A stretch of DNA of 64,000 nucleotides from Streptomyces daqingensis (GTDB taxonomy: Bacteria; Actinomycetota; Actinomycetes; Streptomycetales; Streptomycetaceae). Numbering within the stretch: position 1 is the stretch's first letter; every line of letters begins with the position of its first letter. Below the pieces are notes generated by a model. The model ran no database searches. It was not told where the DNA came from and worked only from the letters and a program-made list of their open reading frames with translations. Shown in pieces: positions 1 to 7,422 of the stretch. A program made the position numbers and the translations under genes. Location of the stretch: NCBI RefSeq assembly GCF_014645895.1, contig NZ_BMMP01000011.1, positions 1 to 64,000 of the forward strand. Direction: 5' to 3'.

Positions 1-94
1 TTGCACCCGCACGCACCAGACGACGCGAGCCCCGCCCTCCGGGCGAACGGCGCCATTTGTCAGACAGCCCCTAGCCGGCGGGAGCTTGACGGAG

Positions 95-1108
95 TCAGCC
101 CGCCCTGCGCGCCGCCGCTTCCGCGCGCAGGTCGCGGCGCAGCTCCTTGGGCAGGGAGAACTGCATGCGCTCCTCGACGGGCTGGACCAGCTCCACGTCC
201 TCCCAGCCGCGTTCCGAGAGCCACTCCAGAACCTCGTCGACCAGGACGTCCGGGACCGAGGCGCCCGAGGAGAGGCCCACCGTCGTCACACCTTCGAGCC
301 ACGCCTCGTCGATCTCGCCCGCGTTGTCGATCAGGCGTCCGTCGCGGGCGCCGTGGGCGATGGCGGTCTCCACCAGGCGCACGGAGTTCGAGGAGTTCCT
401 GGAGCCGACGACGAGGACGAAGTCGGCGTCCCGCGCCACCTGCTTGATGGCCGTCTGGCGGTTCTGCGTCGCGTAGCAGATGTCGTCGCTCGGCGGGGAG
501 AGGAGGTTCGGGTAGCGGCCCTTCAGGGCGTCCACGGTCTCCATCGTCTCGTCCACGGAGAGCGTGGTCTGCGAGAGCCACACGACCTTCTCGGGGTCGC
601 GGACCTCGACGTTCTCCACGTCCTTCGGGCCGTCGACGAGGGTGATGTGCTCCGGCGCCTCCCCGCTCGTGCCGATGACCTCCTCGTGGCCCTCGTGGCC
701 GATCAGGAGGATGTCGTAGTCCTCCTTGGCGTAGCGCACGGCCTCCTTGTGGACCTTCGTCACCAGCGGGCACGTGGCGTCGATCGTCGCCAGCTTGCCG
801 CGCTCAGCCTCCTTGTGGACCTCCGGGGCGACGCCGTGCGCCGAGAAGATCACGATCTCCCCCTCGGGCACCTCCGCCGTCTCCTCGACGAAGATCGCGC
901 CCTTCTTCTCGAGGGTCTTCACCACGTACTTGTTGTGCACGATCTCGTGGCGCACGTAGACCGGGGCGCCGTACTGTTCGAGGGCCTGTTCCACGGCGAT
1001 CACAGCCCGGTCGACCCCCGCGCAGTAGCCACGGGGTGCGGCGAGCAGGACACGGCGGCGTTCGTCGGGGGCGTCTGTGGCGGGCTGGCGGGAGGGCGTT
1101 GCAGACAT
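95..1108 (-). CDS. ispH: 4-hydroxy-3-methylbut-2-enyl diphosphate reductase
   Basis: This is the last enzyme of the MEP isoprenoid pathway. It reduces HMBPP to IPP and DMAPP with a [4Fe-4S] cluster. The three cluster cysteines are visible: C29 in GYCAGVDRAV, C113 in DATCPLVTKVH and C211 in DDICYATQNR. The conserved HEIVHNK and FSAHGV motifs are also present. The length of 337 aa is normal for the family. I chose the ATG at 1108 because the reading frame upstream is proline/arginine-rich and shows no homology. The gene is the only minus-strand gene at this edge, and the 94 bases beyond its stop show nothing recognisable. Very sure. Confidence 0.96.
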   Translation of the reverse strand: MSATPSRQPATDAPDERRRVLLAAPRGYCAGVDRAVIAVEQALEQYGAPVYVRHEIVHNKYVVKTLEKKGAIFVEETAEVPEGEIVIFSAHGVAPEVHKEAERGKLATIDATCPLVTKVHKEAVRYAKEDYDILLIGHEGHEEVIGTSGEAPEHITLVDGPKDVENVEVRDPEKVVWLSQTTLSVDETMETVDALKGRYPNLLSPPSDDICYATQNRQTAIKQVARDADFVLVVGSRNSSNSVRLVETAIAHGARDGRLIDNAGEIDEAWLEGVTTVGLSSGASVPDVLVDEVLEWLSERGWEDVELVQPVEERMQFSLPKELRRDLRAEAAARRAG

Positions 1109-1365
1109 GCGTCCCATCGTAAGGGCGAGCGGTGCGCCTCGATGTTGACGGCGGGCGACACCCCCCTTGCGGGGCATCGCGCACATGCCGGACGGGCGTC
1201 TCCGGTCCGTCCGGTCCGTCCGGGGCGTCCGGGCCGGGAGGGCGGCGGAGGGCCGCACCCGGAAGGACGCCCGGCCGCGCGGGTGCGGGGGCATCGCGCG
1301 GGTGCGGTCGGCGGCGGACAGGTCCGGCGGGTCCGGCTGTCCGAGGCGGCCGTTAGTGTCGTCGC

Positions 1366-2580
1366 ATGGCTCTCATCACCTCACCCGAAGCCCCGGTTCC
1401 GGTCGGTGAGATCTCCCGGCTGATCGGCGGGTGGATCGACCGGCTCGGGGCGGTCTGGGTCGAGGGGCAGATCATCCAGCTCTCCCCGCGCCCGGGTGCG
1501 GGCATGGCGTTCCTCACGCTCCGCGACCCCTCGCGGGACGCGTCGATCAGCGTCACCTGCTTCCGCGAGGTCTTCGACCGCGTGAAGGACGTCGTCAGCG
1601 AGGGCTCGCGCGTCGTCGTGCACGCCAAGCCGGTCTGGTACGGGCGGGGCGGCACCCTGTCGCTGCGGGCCGCCGACATACGGCCCGTCGGCATGGGCGA
1701 ACTGCTCGCGCGGCTGGAGCAGTTGAAGAAGACACTGGCGGCCGAGGGCCTGTTCGCCGCGGAGCGCAAGCGCAGGCTGCCCTTCCTCCCCCACCGGATC
1801 GGGCTGATCACCGGGCGCGCCTCCGACGCCGAGAGGGACGTGCTGCACACGGCACGCGAGCGGTGGCCCGCCGTCCGCTTCGAGGTGCGGAACACGGCGG
1901 TGCAGGGCGTGCGGGCGGTGCCGCAACTCGTCGAGGCCGTGCGGGAGCTGGACTCCCACCCCGAGGTCGACGTGATCATCGTGACGCGCGGCGGCGGGAG
2001 CGTGGAGGATCTGCTGCCGTTCTCGGACGAGGAGCTGGTGCGCACGGTCGCGGGCTGCACCACCCCCGTCGTCTCGGCCATCGGGCACGAGGCGGACTGC
2101 CCGCTGCTCGACCTCGTCGCCGACCTGCGCTCGCGTACGCCCACGCACGCGGCGAAGGACGCCGTGCCCGACGTCGGCGAGGAGCACGAGCGGGTGCGGG
2201 AGCTGCGGGCGCGGGCGTACCGCGTGGTCGACTCCCTTCTGGAGCGCGAGCACCGCGGTCTCACCGAGGTCATGAGCCGTCCCGCGATGGCCGATCCGCA
2301 CTCGATGCTGGAGGAGCGCGACGCGGAGGTCGCCTCCCTGCTGGAGCGCGCGCGCCGCACGCTGGGCCACCGCCTGGACCGCGCCGAGGACGAGCTGACC
2401 CACACGCGGGCGCGGGTGCTGGCCCTCTCCCCCGCGGCGACGCTCCAGCGGGGGTACGCCGTGCTGCAGCGGGCCGACGGCACCGTGGTCCGCGCGCCGG
2501 AGCAGGCCGGCGAGGGGGAGCAGCTCCGGGCCAGGGTGGCCGAGGGGGAGTTCGGCGTCACTGTCGGTCCGCACGCTTAG
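1366..2580 (+). CDS. xseA: Exodeoxyribonuclease VII large subunit
   Basis: This is the catalytic and DNA-binding large subunit of exonuclease VII, which degrades single-stranded DNA into oligonucleotides. The N-terminal OB-fold (about 1-100, starting PVGEISRLIGGWIDRLG) is followed by the exonuclease VII core with IGLITGRASDAERDV and the motif TRGGGSVEDLLPFSDE near residues 207-222. A long helical region and a GYAVLQ ending follow. It is 404 aa, typical for the family. No Shine-Dalgarno sequence precedes the ATG. Instead a TAGTGT hexamer lies exactly 6 nt upstream, so the mRNA may be leaderless. xseB follows after 9 nt, making a two-gene operon. Confidence 0.96.
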   Translation: MALITSPEAPVPVGEISRLIGGWIDRLGAVWVEGQIIQLSPRPGAGMAFLTLRDPSRDASISVTCFREVFDRVKDVVSEGSRVVVHAKPVWYGRGGTLSLRAADIRPVGMGELLARLEQLKKTLAAEGLFAAERKRRLPFLPHRIGLITGRASDAERDVLHTARERWPAVRFEVRNTAVQGVRAVPQLVEAVRELDSHPEVDVIIVTRGGGSVEDLLPFSDEELVRTVAGCTTPVVSAIGHEADCPLLDLVADLRSRTPTHAAKDAVPDVGEEHERVRELRARAYRVVDSLLEREHRGLTEVMSRPAMADPHSMLEERDAEVASLLERARRTLGHRLDRAEDELTHTRARVLALSPAATLQRGYAVLQRADGTVVRAPEQAGEGEQLRARVAEGEFGVTVGPHA

Positions 2581-2589
2581 GGTGGCCCC

Positions 2590-2934
2590 ATGACCTCGCA
2601 GACGACCTCGGACACGACTTCCGGCACCGGGCCGGAGACGGCCGCCGCCGACGCCGGGAAGGCGCTGTCCGCGCTCAGCTACGAGCAGGCGCGCGGCGAA
2701 CTGGTCCGCGTCGTGCAGCAGTTGGAGGCGGGCGGCACCTCGCTGGAGGACTCGCTGGCGCTGTGGGAGCGCGGCGAGGAGCTGGCGCGGGTCTGCAGGG
2801 AGTGGCTGGAGGGCGCGCGCGCCCGGCTGGACGCGGTGCTGGAGGCCGAGGCCGGCGAGGAGCCCGAAGAGCCCGGAGCCGGCACGTCCGCGGCGGAACC
2901 GGCCGATGCGGAAGACGCCGAAGAGGCGGACTGA
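2590..2934 (+). CDS. xseB: Exodeoxyribonuclease VII small subunit
   Basis: This small helical subunit binds XseA to form exonuclease VII. The core motif is LSYEQARGELVRVVQQLEAG, followed by SLEDSLALWERGEELARVC, at about residues 32-76. The family core is about 70-80 aa. This 114-aa protein adds a Thr/Ala-rich N-terminus and an acidic Glu/Ala-rich C-terminal tail, as is common in Streptomyces. It starts 9 nt after the xseA stop and is almost certainly co-transcribed. Confidence 0.94.
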   Translation: MTSQTTSDTTSGTGPETAAADAGKALSALSYEQARGELVRVVQQLEAGGTSLEDSLALWERGEELARVCREWLEGARARLDAVLEAEAGEEPEEPGAGTSAAEPADAEDAEEAD

Positions 2935-3070
2935 GCGGGGCACAGGCGCGGCATCACGGTAAACGGAAGCCTGCTGGCTGGCGTCGGCCCCATGGAACGG
3001 GCGGCCGGTTCCCGCTTACGGTGGACCGTCCGTACTCGAACAACCGCGCGTAAAGGCAAGGCTTCCGCAC

Positions 3071-3664
3071 ATGACAGTCGCCCTCGACCAGGCCGCCCAG
3101 GATCTGCTCTTCCGTGAAGCGCACACGGCGCACACGTTCACCGACGAGCCCGTGACAGACGAGCAGATGCGGGAGGTGTACGAGATGGTGAAGTTCGCCC
3201 CGACGGCCTTCAACCAGTCGCCGCTGCGCGTCACTCTCGTCCGCTCCGCCGAGGCCCGGGCACGTCTCGTGCAGCACATGTCGGAGGGCAACCGGCCCAA
3301 GACCGGCACCGCGCCGCTCACGGCCATACTCTCCGTGGACCTCGAGTTCCACGAGCGCCTGCCGGAACTGCTCCCGCACGCGCCTCAGTTGAAGGACACC
3401 TTCTTCGCGGAGGCGGACACGCGGGAGGCGCACGGAACCTTCAACGCCACGCTGCAGGCGGGGTACTTCATCCTCGGAGTCCGGGCGGCCGGGCTGGCCG
3501 CCGGCCCCATGAGCGGATTCGACAGGGACGCCGTCGACAAGGAGTTCTTCGGCGACGGCAGGCAGAAGTCGCTGCTCGTGGTGAACATCGGCAGGCCCGG
3601 CGAGGACGCCTACAGGCCGCGCAACCCGCGGCTTCCCTACCAGGACGTGTGCACGACGCTCTGA
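3071..3664 (+). CDS. Nitroreductase family protein, malonic semialdehyde reductase (RutE/HadB-like)
   Basis: This is a flavin-dependent oxidoreductase of the RutE/HadB branch of the nitroreductase superfamily. In uracil catabolism RutE reduces malonic semialdehyde to 3-hydroxypropionate. The supporting segments are EVYEMVKFAPTAFNQSPLRV near the N-terminus (FMN and substrate site), GTFNATLQAGYFILGVRAAGLAAGP, and a C-terminal PRLPYQDV. The 197-aa length fits the family. No other rut genes are nearby, so the physiological substrate is inferred only. A GGCAAGG element precedes the ATG. The stop codon lies inside the first unit of a heptad repeat array. Confidence 0.85.
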   Translation: MTVALDQAAQDLLFREAHTAHTFTDEPVTDEQMREVYEMVKFAPTAFNQSPLRVTLVRSAEARARLVQHMSEGNRPKTGTAPLTAILSVDLEFHERLPELLPHAPQLKDTFFAEADTREAHGTFNATLQAGYFILGVRAAGLAAGPMSGFDRDAVDKEFFGDGRQKSLLVVNIGRPGEDAYRPRNPRLPYQDVCTTL

Positions 3665-3775
3665 CGTCTGACACCTGACTTCTGACAGGTGACAGCTGGC
3701 ATTTGGCGTCAGACATCTGACAGATGACGTCTGACAGGTGACAGCTGACAGCTGACAGCTGACGCCAGATGTCAG
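3661..3775. repeat. Degenerate 7-bp tandem repeat array (consensus cTGACag)
   Basis: Sixteen consecutive heptamers plus three bases run in one unbroken register. Most units read nTGACnn, for example CTGACGT, CTGACAC, CTGACAG, GTGACAG and ATGACGT. The last part contains three perfect CTGACAG copies. The array begins over the stop codon of the nitroreductase gene and fills the gap to the convergent DUF4245 gene. It belongs to the same sequence family as the array at 26477-26616, which shares GACAGGT/ATCAGGT-type units. Confidence 0.9.
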
Positions 3776-3820
3776 TCCGGCCCCGGCAGCCGGACACCGG
3801 GCGCCGGGCGCTCCGGCTGA

Positions 3821-4483
3821 TCAGCGGGTGCGGCCCTTGCCCTCGTCCTTGCCGCCCTCGCCGTCGCCGTCGCTGAGGGCGGCGGCGAGGCGGCCGAGCT
3901 GCTCGAACGAGGCCGTGCCGGTGACGACGACGGTGTGGCCGCGGGCCCCGTCCTTCCGCGCGCCGGTCTCCGCCTCGCCCTTCTCCGCCTCGGCCGGGCG
4001 GCCCTTCCCGTCGCCGGCGGCGGGGACCTCCCGGACGAGCGCGTCGTACTTCTCGCCCTCGTAGCGCGTCCACTCGACGCCGTCGATGCGGCTCGTCGCA
4101 CCGGTCTTGCGCGCACCCTGCGTGACGTCCGCCACGTACTTCTCCGAGCGTGCCGCGTCGCTCTGCTCGACTGCCGCGTACTCGGTGTTCGGCGTGACGA
4201 AGCCCAGGTGCCAGGTGGCGCTCCTGGAGGGGTCGCCGTCGTACCTCACGGACGTGGCGCGCCAGCTGTCCGGAAGCCCGGCAGGGGCCAGCACGGGGTA
4301 CGGGGCGGCGCGGCGCGCCGACTCCAGCTCGACGTGGTAACCGACCGGCTTGACGGGGTCGATGTCCTCGTCGTGCGGGACGAAGAGGTAGATGAACCCC
4401 GCCGCGAGCAGGACGACCGCGAGCGAGGGCACCATGCCCCGCACCGTCCGCCTGCCTTGCCGCTTCTCTGCTTCTGCTGCCAC
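3821..4483 (-). CDS. DUF4245 domain-containing membrane-anchored protein
   Basis: This actinobacterial protein of unknown function has one N-terminal membrane segment (about residues 18-34, MVPSLAVVLLAAGFIYLFVP). An extracytoplasmic DUF4245 domain follows, with PVGYHVELESARRAAPYPVLAP and GLPDSWRATSVRYDG. The C-terminus is rich in Lys, Glu and Gly. I chose the GTG at 4483 because it gives the usual short cytoplasmic tail (220 aa). An ATG at 4564 has a better Shine-Dalgarno (AGAGGG, 8 nt away) and would add 27 residues. The gene is divergent from glpX, the usual arrangement in Streptomyces. Confidence 0.83.
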   Translation of the reverse strand: MAAEAEKRQGRRTVRGMVPSLAVVLLAAGFIYLFVPHDEDIDPVKPVGYHVELESARRAAPYPVLAPAGLPDSWRATSVRYDGDPSRSATWHLGFVTPNTEYAAVEQSDAARSEKYVADVTQGARKTGATSRIDGVEWTRYEGEKYDALVREVPAAGDGKGRPAEAEKGEAETGARKDGARGHTVVVTGTASFEQLGRLAAALSDGDGEGGKDEGKGRTR

Positions 4484-4662
4484 GCCCTCATCGTCTCGTA
4501 CGGCCGGGACGGGCCGGACGACGGGTCGGGCCTCGCCCGCGGCGGCCACCGCGAGGGCGCTCATCCGTGGGGCCCTCTGCTCACTCTGGCGGATGCTGGG
4601 TACCCTCGTAAACACCCTCAGTAGCCCGGCAGACGTCCAGCCGCGCAGAAAGGTGTGCCCCG

Positions 4663-5697
4663 ATGACCGATCATCAGCACCTCCCCTCCCCGCTCGACGT
4701 CAGCCCCGAGGCCCCCGACCGGAACCTCGCCCTGGAACTCGTGCGGGTCACCGAGGCCGGAGCGATGGCGTCGGGGCGCTGGGTGGGCCGCGGCGACAAG
4801 AACGGCGCGGACGGTGCCGCGGTGAAGGCCATGCGCACGCTCGTTTCCACCGTCTCGATGAACGGCGTCGTCGTCATCGGGGAGGGCGAGAAGGACGAGG
4901 CGCCGATGCTCTTCAACGGCGAGCGGGTCGGCGACGGCACCGGCCCCGAGTGCGACGTCGCGGTCGACCCCGTGGACGGGACGACTCTGACGGCCAAGGG
5001 CATGGCGAACGCCGTGTCCGTACTGGCGGTCGCAGAGCGGGGCACGATGTTCGACCCGAGCGCCGTCTTCTACATGAACAAGCTGGTCACAGGCCCGGAC
5101 GCGGCGGAGTTCGTCGACATCACCGCGCCGCCCGCGGTCAACGTGCGGCGCATCGCCAAGGCCAAGGGCTGCACGCCGGACGATGTGACGGTCGTCGTCC
5201 TCGACCGTCCGCGCCACGACGGGATCGTCAAGGAGATCCGGGAGTCGGGCGCCCGCATCAAGTTCATCTCGGACGGCGACGTGGCCGGCGCGATCATGGC
5301 CGTGCGGGAGGGCACGGGCGTCGACATGCTGCTGGGGATCGGCGGCACGCCGGAGGGCATCATCGCCGCCTGCGCGATCAAGTGCCTCGGCGGCACCATC
5401 CAGGGCATGCTGTGGCCCAGCGACGACGAGGAGCGGCAGCGCGCGCTGGACGCCGGACACGACCTGGACCGCGTACTGCACACCGAGGACCTGGTCAGCG
5501 GCGAGAACGTCTTCTTCGTCGCGACCGGCATCACCGACGGCGACCTCCTGCGCGGCGTGCACTACCGGGGTGAGCGGGCGTACACGGAATCGCTGGTGAT
5601 GCGTTCGAAGTCCGGGACGATCCGGATGATCGACTCGACCCACAAGCTGTCGAAGCTGCGCGCGTACAGCTCCGTGGACTTCGACCGCGCACGCTGA
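4663..5697 (+). CDS. glpX: Class II fructose-1,6-bisphosphatase
   Basis: The enzyme hydrolyses fructose-1,6-bisphosphate to fructose-6-phosphate in gluconeogenesis. The metal-binding motif DPVDGTT lies at about 102-108, preceded by GEGEKDEAPML. Typical GlpX segments RPRHDGIVKEIRESGARI and LLGIGGTPEGIIAACAIKCLGG follow. The length of 344 aa is standard. The ATG follows an AGAAAGG element. It is divergent from the DUF4245 gene, as expected for the conserved actinobacterial locus. Confidence 0.96.
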   Translation: MTDHQHLPSPLDVSPEAPDRNLALELVRVTEAGAMASGRWVGRGDKNGADGAAVKAMRTLVSTVSMNGVVVIGEGEKDEAPMLFNGERVGDGTGPECDVAVDPVDGTTLTAKGMANAVSVLAVAERGTMFDPSAVFYMNKLVTGPDAAEFVDITAPPAVNVRRIAKAKGCTPDDVTVVVLDRPRHDGIVKEIRESGARIKFISDGDVAGAIMAVREGTGVDMLLGIGGTPEGIIAACAIKCLGGTIQGMLWPSDDEERQRALDAGHDLDRVLHTEDLVSGENVFFVATGITDGDLLRGVHYRGERAYTESLVMRSKSGTIRMIDSTHKLSKLRAYSSVDFDRAR

Positions 5698-5840
5698 CCG
5701 TCCGGCCGCAGCCGACGCCGCACGCTGACCGTCCGCCGGCCGTCCGGCCGCTCTGGCACGCGGACCGCCCGGGGGCGGCATCGCCCCGCGACGAGCCCCC
5801 GGGCGGCTTGCGTGCCCAGGGGCTGTGAGCGTGCGGTGGA

Positions 5841-6212
5841 TCAGGCGATGCGCGAGACCTGCCCGGCGTCACCGGCCGCGGCGGCGGCCTCGCGCCGCCT
5901 GCGCCGGGCCAGGACGACGCGGCGCTCCGCCGCGGTGAGCCCACCCCATACGCCGTACGGCTCGGGCAGCACCAGCGCGTGCTCGCGGCACTCGACCATC
6001 ACCGGGCACCTGGCGCAGACGCGCTTCGCGGCCTGCTCCCGGGACAGCCGCGCCGCTGTGGGCTCCTTCGATGGAGCGAAGAAGAGTCCCGCCTCGTCCC
6101 GGCGGCAGACTGCCTCCGAGTGCCATGGCCCCGCCTCGTCCTCGCGCGCGGAGCCGCGTTGCGCGGGGACGGGAGCGGCAGCCTGAAGGGACTGATGCGG
6201 CGGTTGCAGCAC
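5841..6212 (-). CDS. WhiB family iron-sulfur transcriptional regulator
   Basis: This 123-aa Wbl protein has the four cysteines that hold a [4Fe-4S] cluster: C36, C66, C69 and C75, spaced C-X29-C-X2-C-X5-C. The diagnostic GVWGG turn (87-91) is followed by the basic AERRVVLARRRRRE stretch that contacts DNA. Wbl proteins act with the principal sigma factor in development and stress. The start is a GTG with an AGGAG six bases upstream. Its place between glpX and the DUF1707 gene matches the locus that carries wblI in S. coelicolor. That orthology is from memory and not tested. A palindrome lies about 115 bp upstream. Confidence 0.93.
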   Translation of the reverse strand: MLQPPHQSLQAAAPVPAQRGSAREDEAGPWHSEAVCRRDEAGLFFAPSKEPTAARLSREQAAKRVCARCPVMVECREHALVLPEPYGVWGGLTAAERRVVLARRRRREAAAAAGDAGQVSRIA

Positions 6213-6325
6213 GGTCTACTCCTGACGAGACGACGAGGGGGTCACTACACCCGACTTGCTGCGCACGGCAGTTCGCGCTGCCGCCGTACGAGAGACGATG
6301 CCCCAGCTCTACCCGCTGTACGCAC

Positions 6326-6339
6326 CGGTATGCATACCG
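6326..6339. promoter_or_regulatory. 14-bp perfect palindrome upstream of the WhiB-like gene
   Basis: CGGTATGCATACCG is a perfect inverted repeat in the 307-bp gap between the WhiB-like gene and the DUF1707 stop. It lies about 114 bp upstream of the GTG start. This is a plausible operator, but no regulator is identified. Confidence 0.4.
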
Positions 6340-6519
6340 TAGGAATGCGCGCGGTCACTCACCGCTCAGCCGCTCGGCGCCCGTTCGCCGCGCCCCGTCG
6401 GGAACCCCTCTCAACTCCCTTTGCCAGGCCGGGAGTTGCCGCATCACCAGGGCTGGAGCCGTTCACGGAACCGTCCGTTCAGGAACCGCCCGTTCACGGA
6501 GCCGTCCCGTACTCGGAGT

Positions 6520-7218
6520 TCAGAGTTCCTTGCGCATCCGGTCGCGGAGATCGCGGAGGAACTTGCCGCGCTTCGGCTTCGCCTCGACGCCGCCGAAGAC
6601 CGCCGCCCCCTGCACCAGCACCACGGGCGCGTGCGGGTCGTCGGCCTCCGAGGTCCGCACCTCGAAGCCTCCGAAGATCCCGGCGCCCTTCTGCCGGAGC
6701 GTGACGTTCTCCGGGACGCGGATCTCGATGCCGCCGAAGACGGCCGTCGCGTTGATCAGGAGGTGCTGCTGCTCGAAGACGGCCTCGGTCAGGTCGATCT
6801 CGATGCCGCCGAAGCAGGCGAAGGCGTTGATCTTGCGGGGTGCGCGGTAGCGACCCTTGCGGGTGGAGCCGCTGAAGATGGCGACGAGATTGTCCGTGGG
6901 CCCGCCCGCGGCGTCCCCCGGTGCCTCGGGGGCGTACGCCGGCGCGGGACGGTGCGCGGCATGGTGGTGGCTCTGCCCCTGGGGCAGGTCGCGGACCAGC
7001 GGCTCCAGCTCGCCGAGCGTCTTGGCGGCGTACACGCCGTCGAGGCGGTCCGAGTGCTCCGCCGTGTCGAGCCTGCCCTCCGCCAGGGCCTCGCGGAGGA
7101 TCTCCGCGACGCGGTCGCGGTCGGCGTCCGAGGCGCGTACGGAGGCCACTTCCGCGGAGGGGGCGTCCTTGGCCTCGGGGCTGGTCGCGGGCTTCTTTTC
7201 CAGCGGAGAATCTGTCAC
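6520..7218 (-). CDS. DUF1707 protein with LiaF-like C-terminal domain
   Basis: This 232-aa protein has an N-terminal DUF1707 domain of about 50 residues (ASDADRDRVAEILREALAEG, then GRLDTAEHSDRLDGVYAAKT). A short linker follows, then a C-terminal beta-rich domain with repeated FGGIEI/FGGFEV strands, as in the cell-wall-stress protein LiaF. No membrane segment is evident. It may act in envelope-stress sensing, but that is only inferred from the C-terminal family. The start is a GTG. A TAGGCT hexamer sits exactly 6 nt upstream with no Shine-Dalgarno, so the transcript is probably leaderless. It is divergent from the class I fumarase gene. Confidence 0.88.
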   Translation of the reverse strand: MTDSPLEKKPATSPEAKDAPSAEVASVRASDADRDRVAEILREALAEGRLDTAEHSDRLDGVYAAKTLGELEPLVRDLPQGQSHHHAAHRPAPAYAPEAPGDAAGGPTDNLVAIFSGSTRKGRYRAPRKINAFACFGGIEIDLTEAVFEQQHLLINATAVFGGIEIRVPENVTLRQKGAGIFGGFEVRTSEADDPHAPVVLVQGAAVFGGVEAKPKRGKFLRDLRDRMRKEL

Positions 7219-7236
7219 ACGAGCAGCCTACCCAGA

Positions 7237-7250
7237 CGCGATAGATCGCG
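7237..7250 (-). promoter_or_regulatory. Palindrome in the DUF1707 promoter
   Basis: CGCGATAGATCGCG has perfect 6-bp arms around AG. It lies just upstream of the TAGGCT -10-like hexamer of the DUF1707 gene, where the -10/-35 spacer should be. A repressor bound here would block that promoter. The call rests on position only. Confidence 0.4.
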
Positions 7251-7422
7251 ACTAGCCCACGGCTCGGACCGATGCCGCCCGAGAGCCTGGGCGGACCTCT
7301 CCTCCACGTGCCCGGCCGGGCGCTCTACGCTGGGCGGGCGCTCTCCTCCCGGCTCGTGTGCCCGGACCGGCCCGGCCGGGAGGTGCCGCAGTCGAGAGCC
7401 GTACGAGAGGGAGACTCCACCG

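Noticed and set aside
86..1423. Long open frame on the plus strand opposite ispH
   Set aside because: Low-complexity sequence with no homology. High GC removes stops opposite real genes. Many similar frames through the window were left out for the same reason.
4598..4603. GGGTAC upstream of glpX as a SigB promoter
   Set aside because: No GNNT lies 14-16 bases before it.
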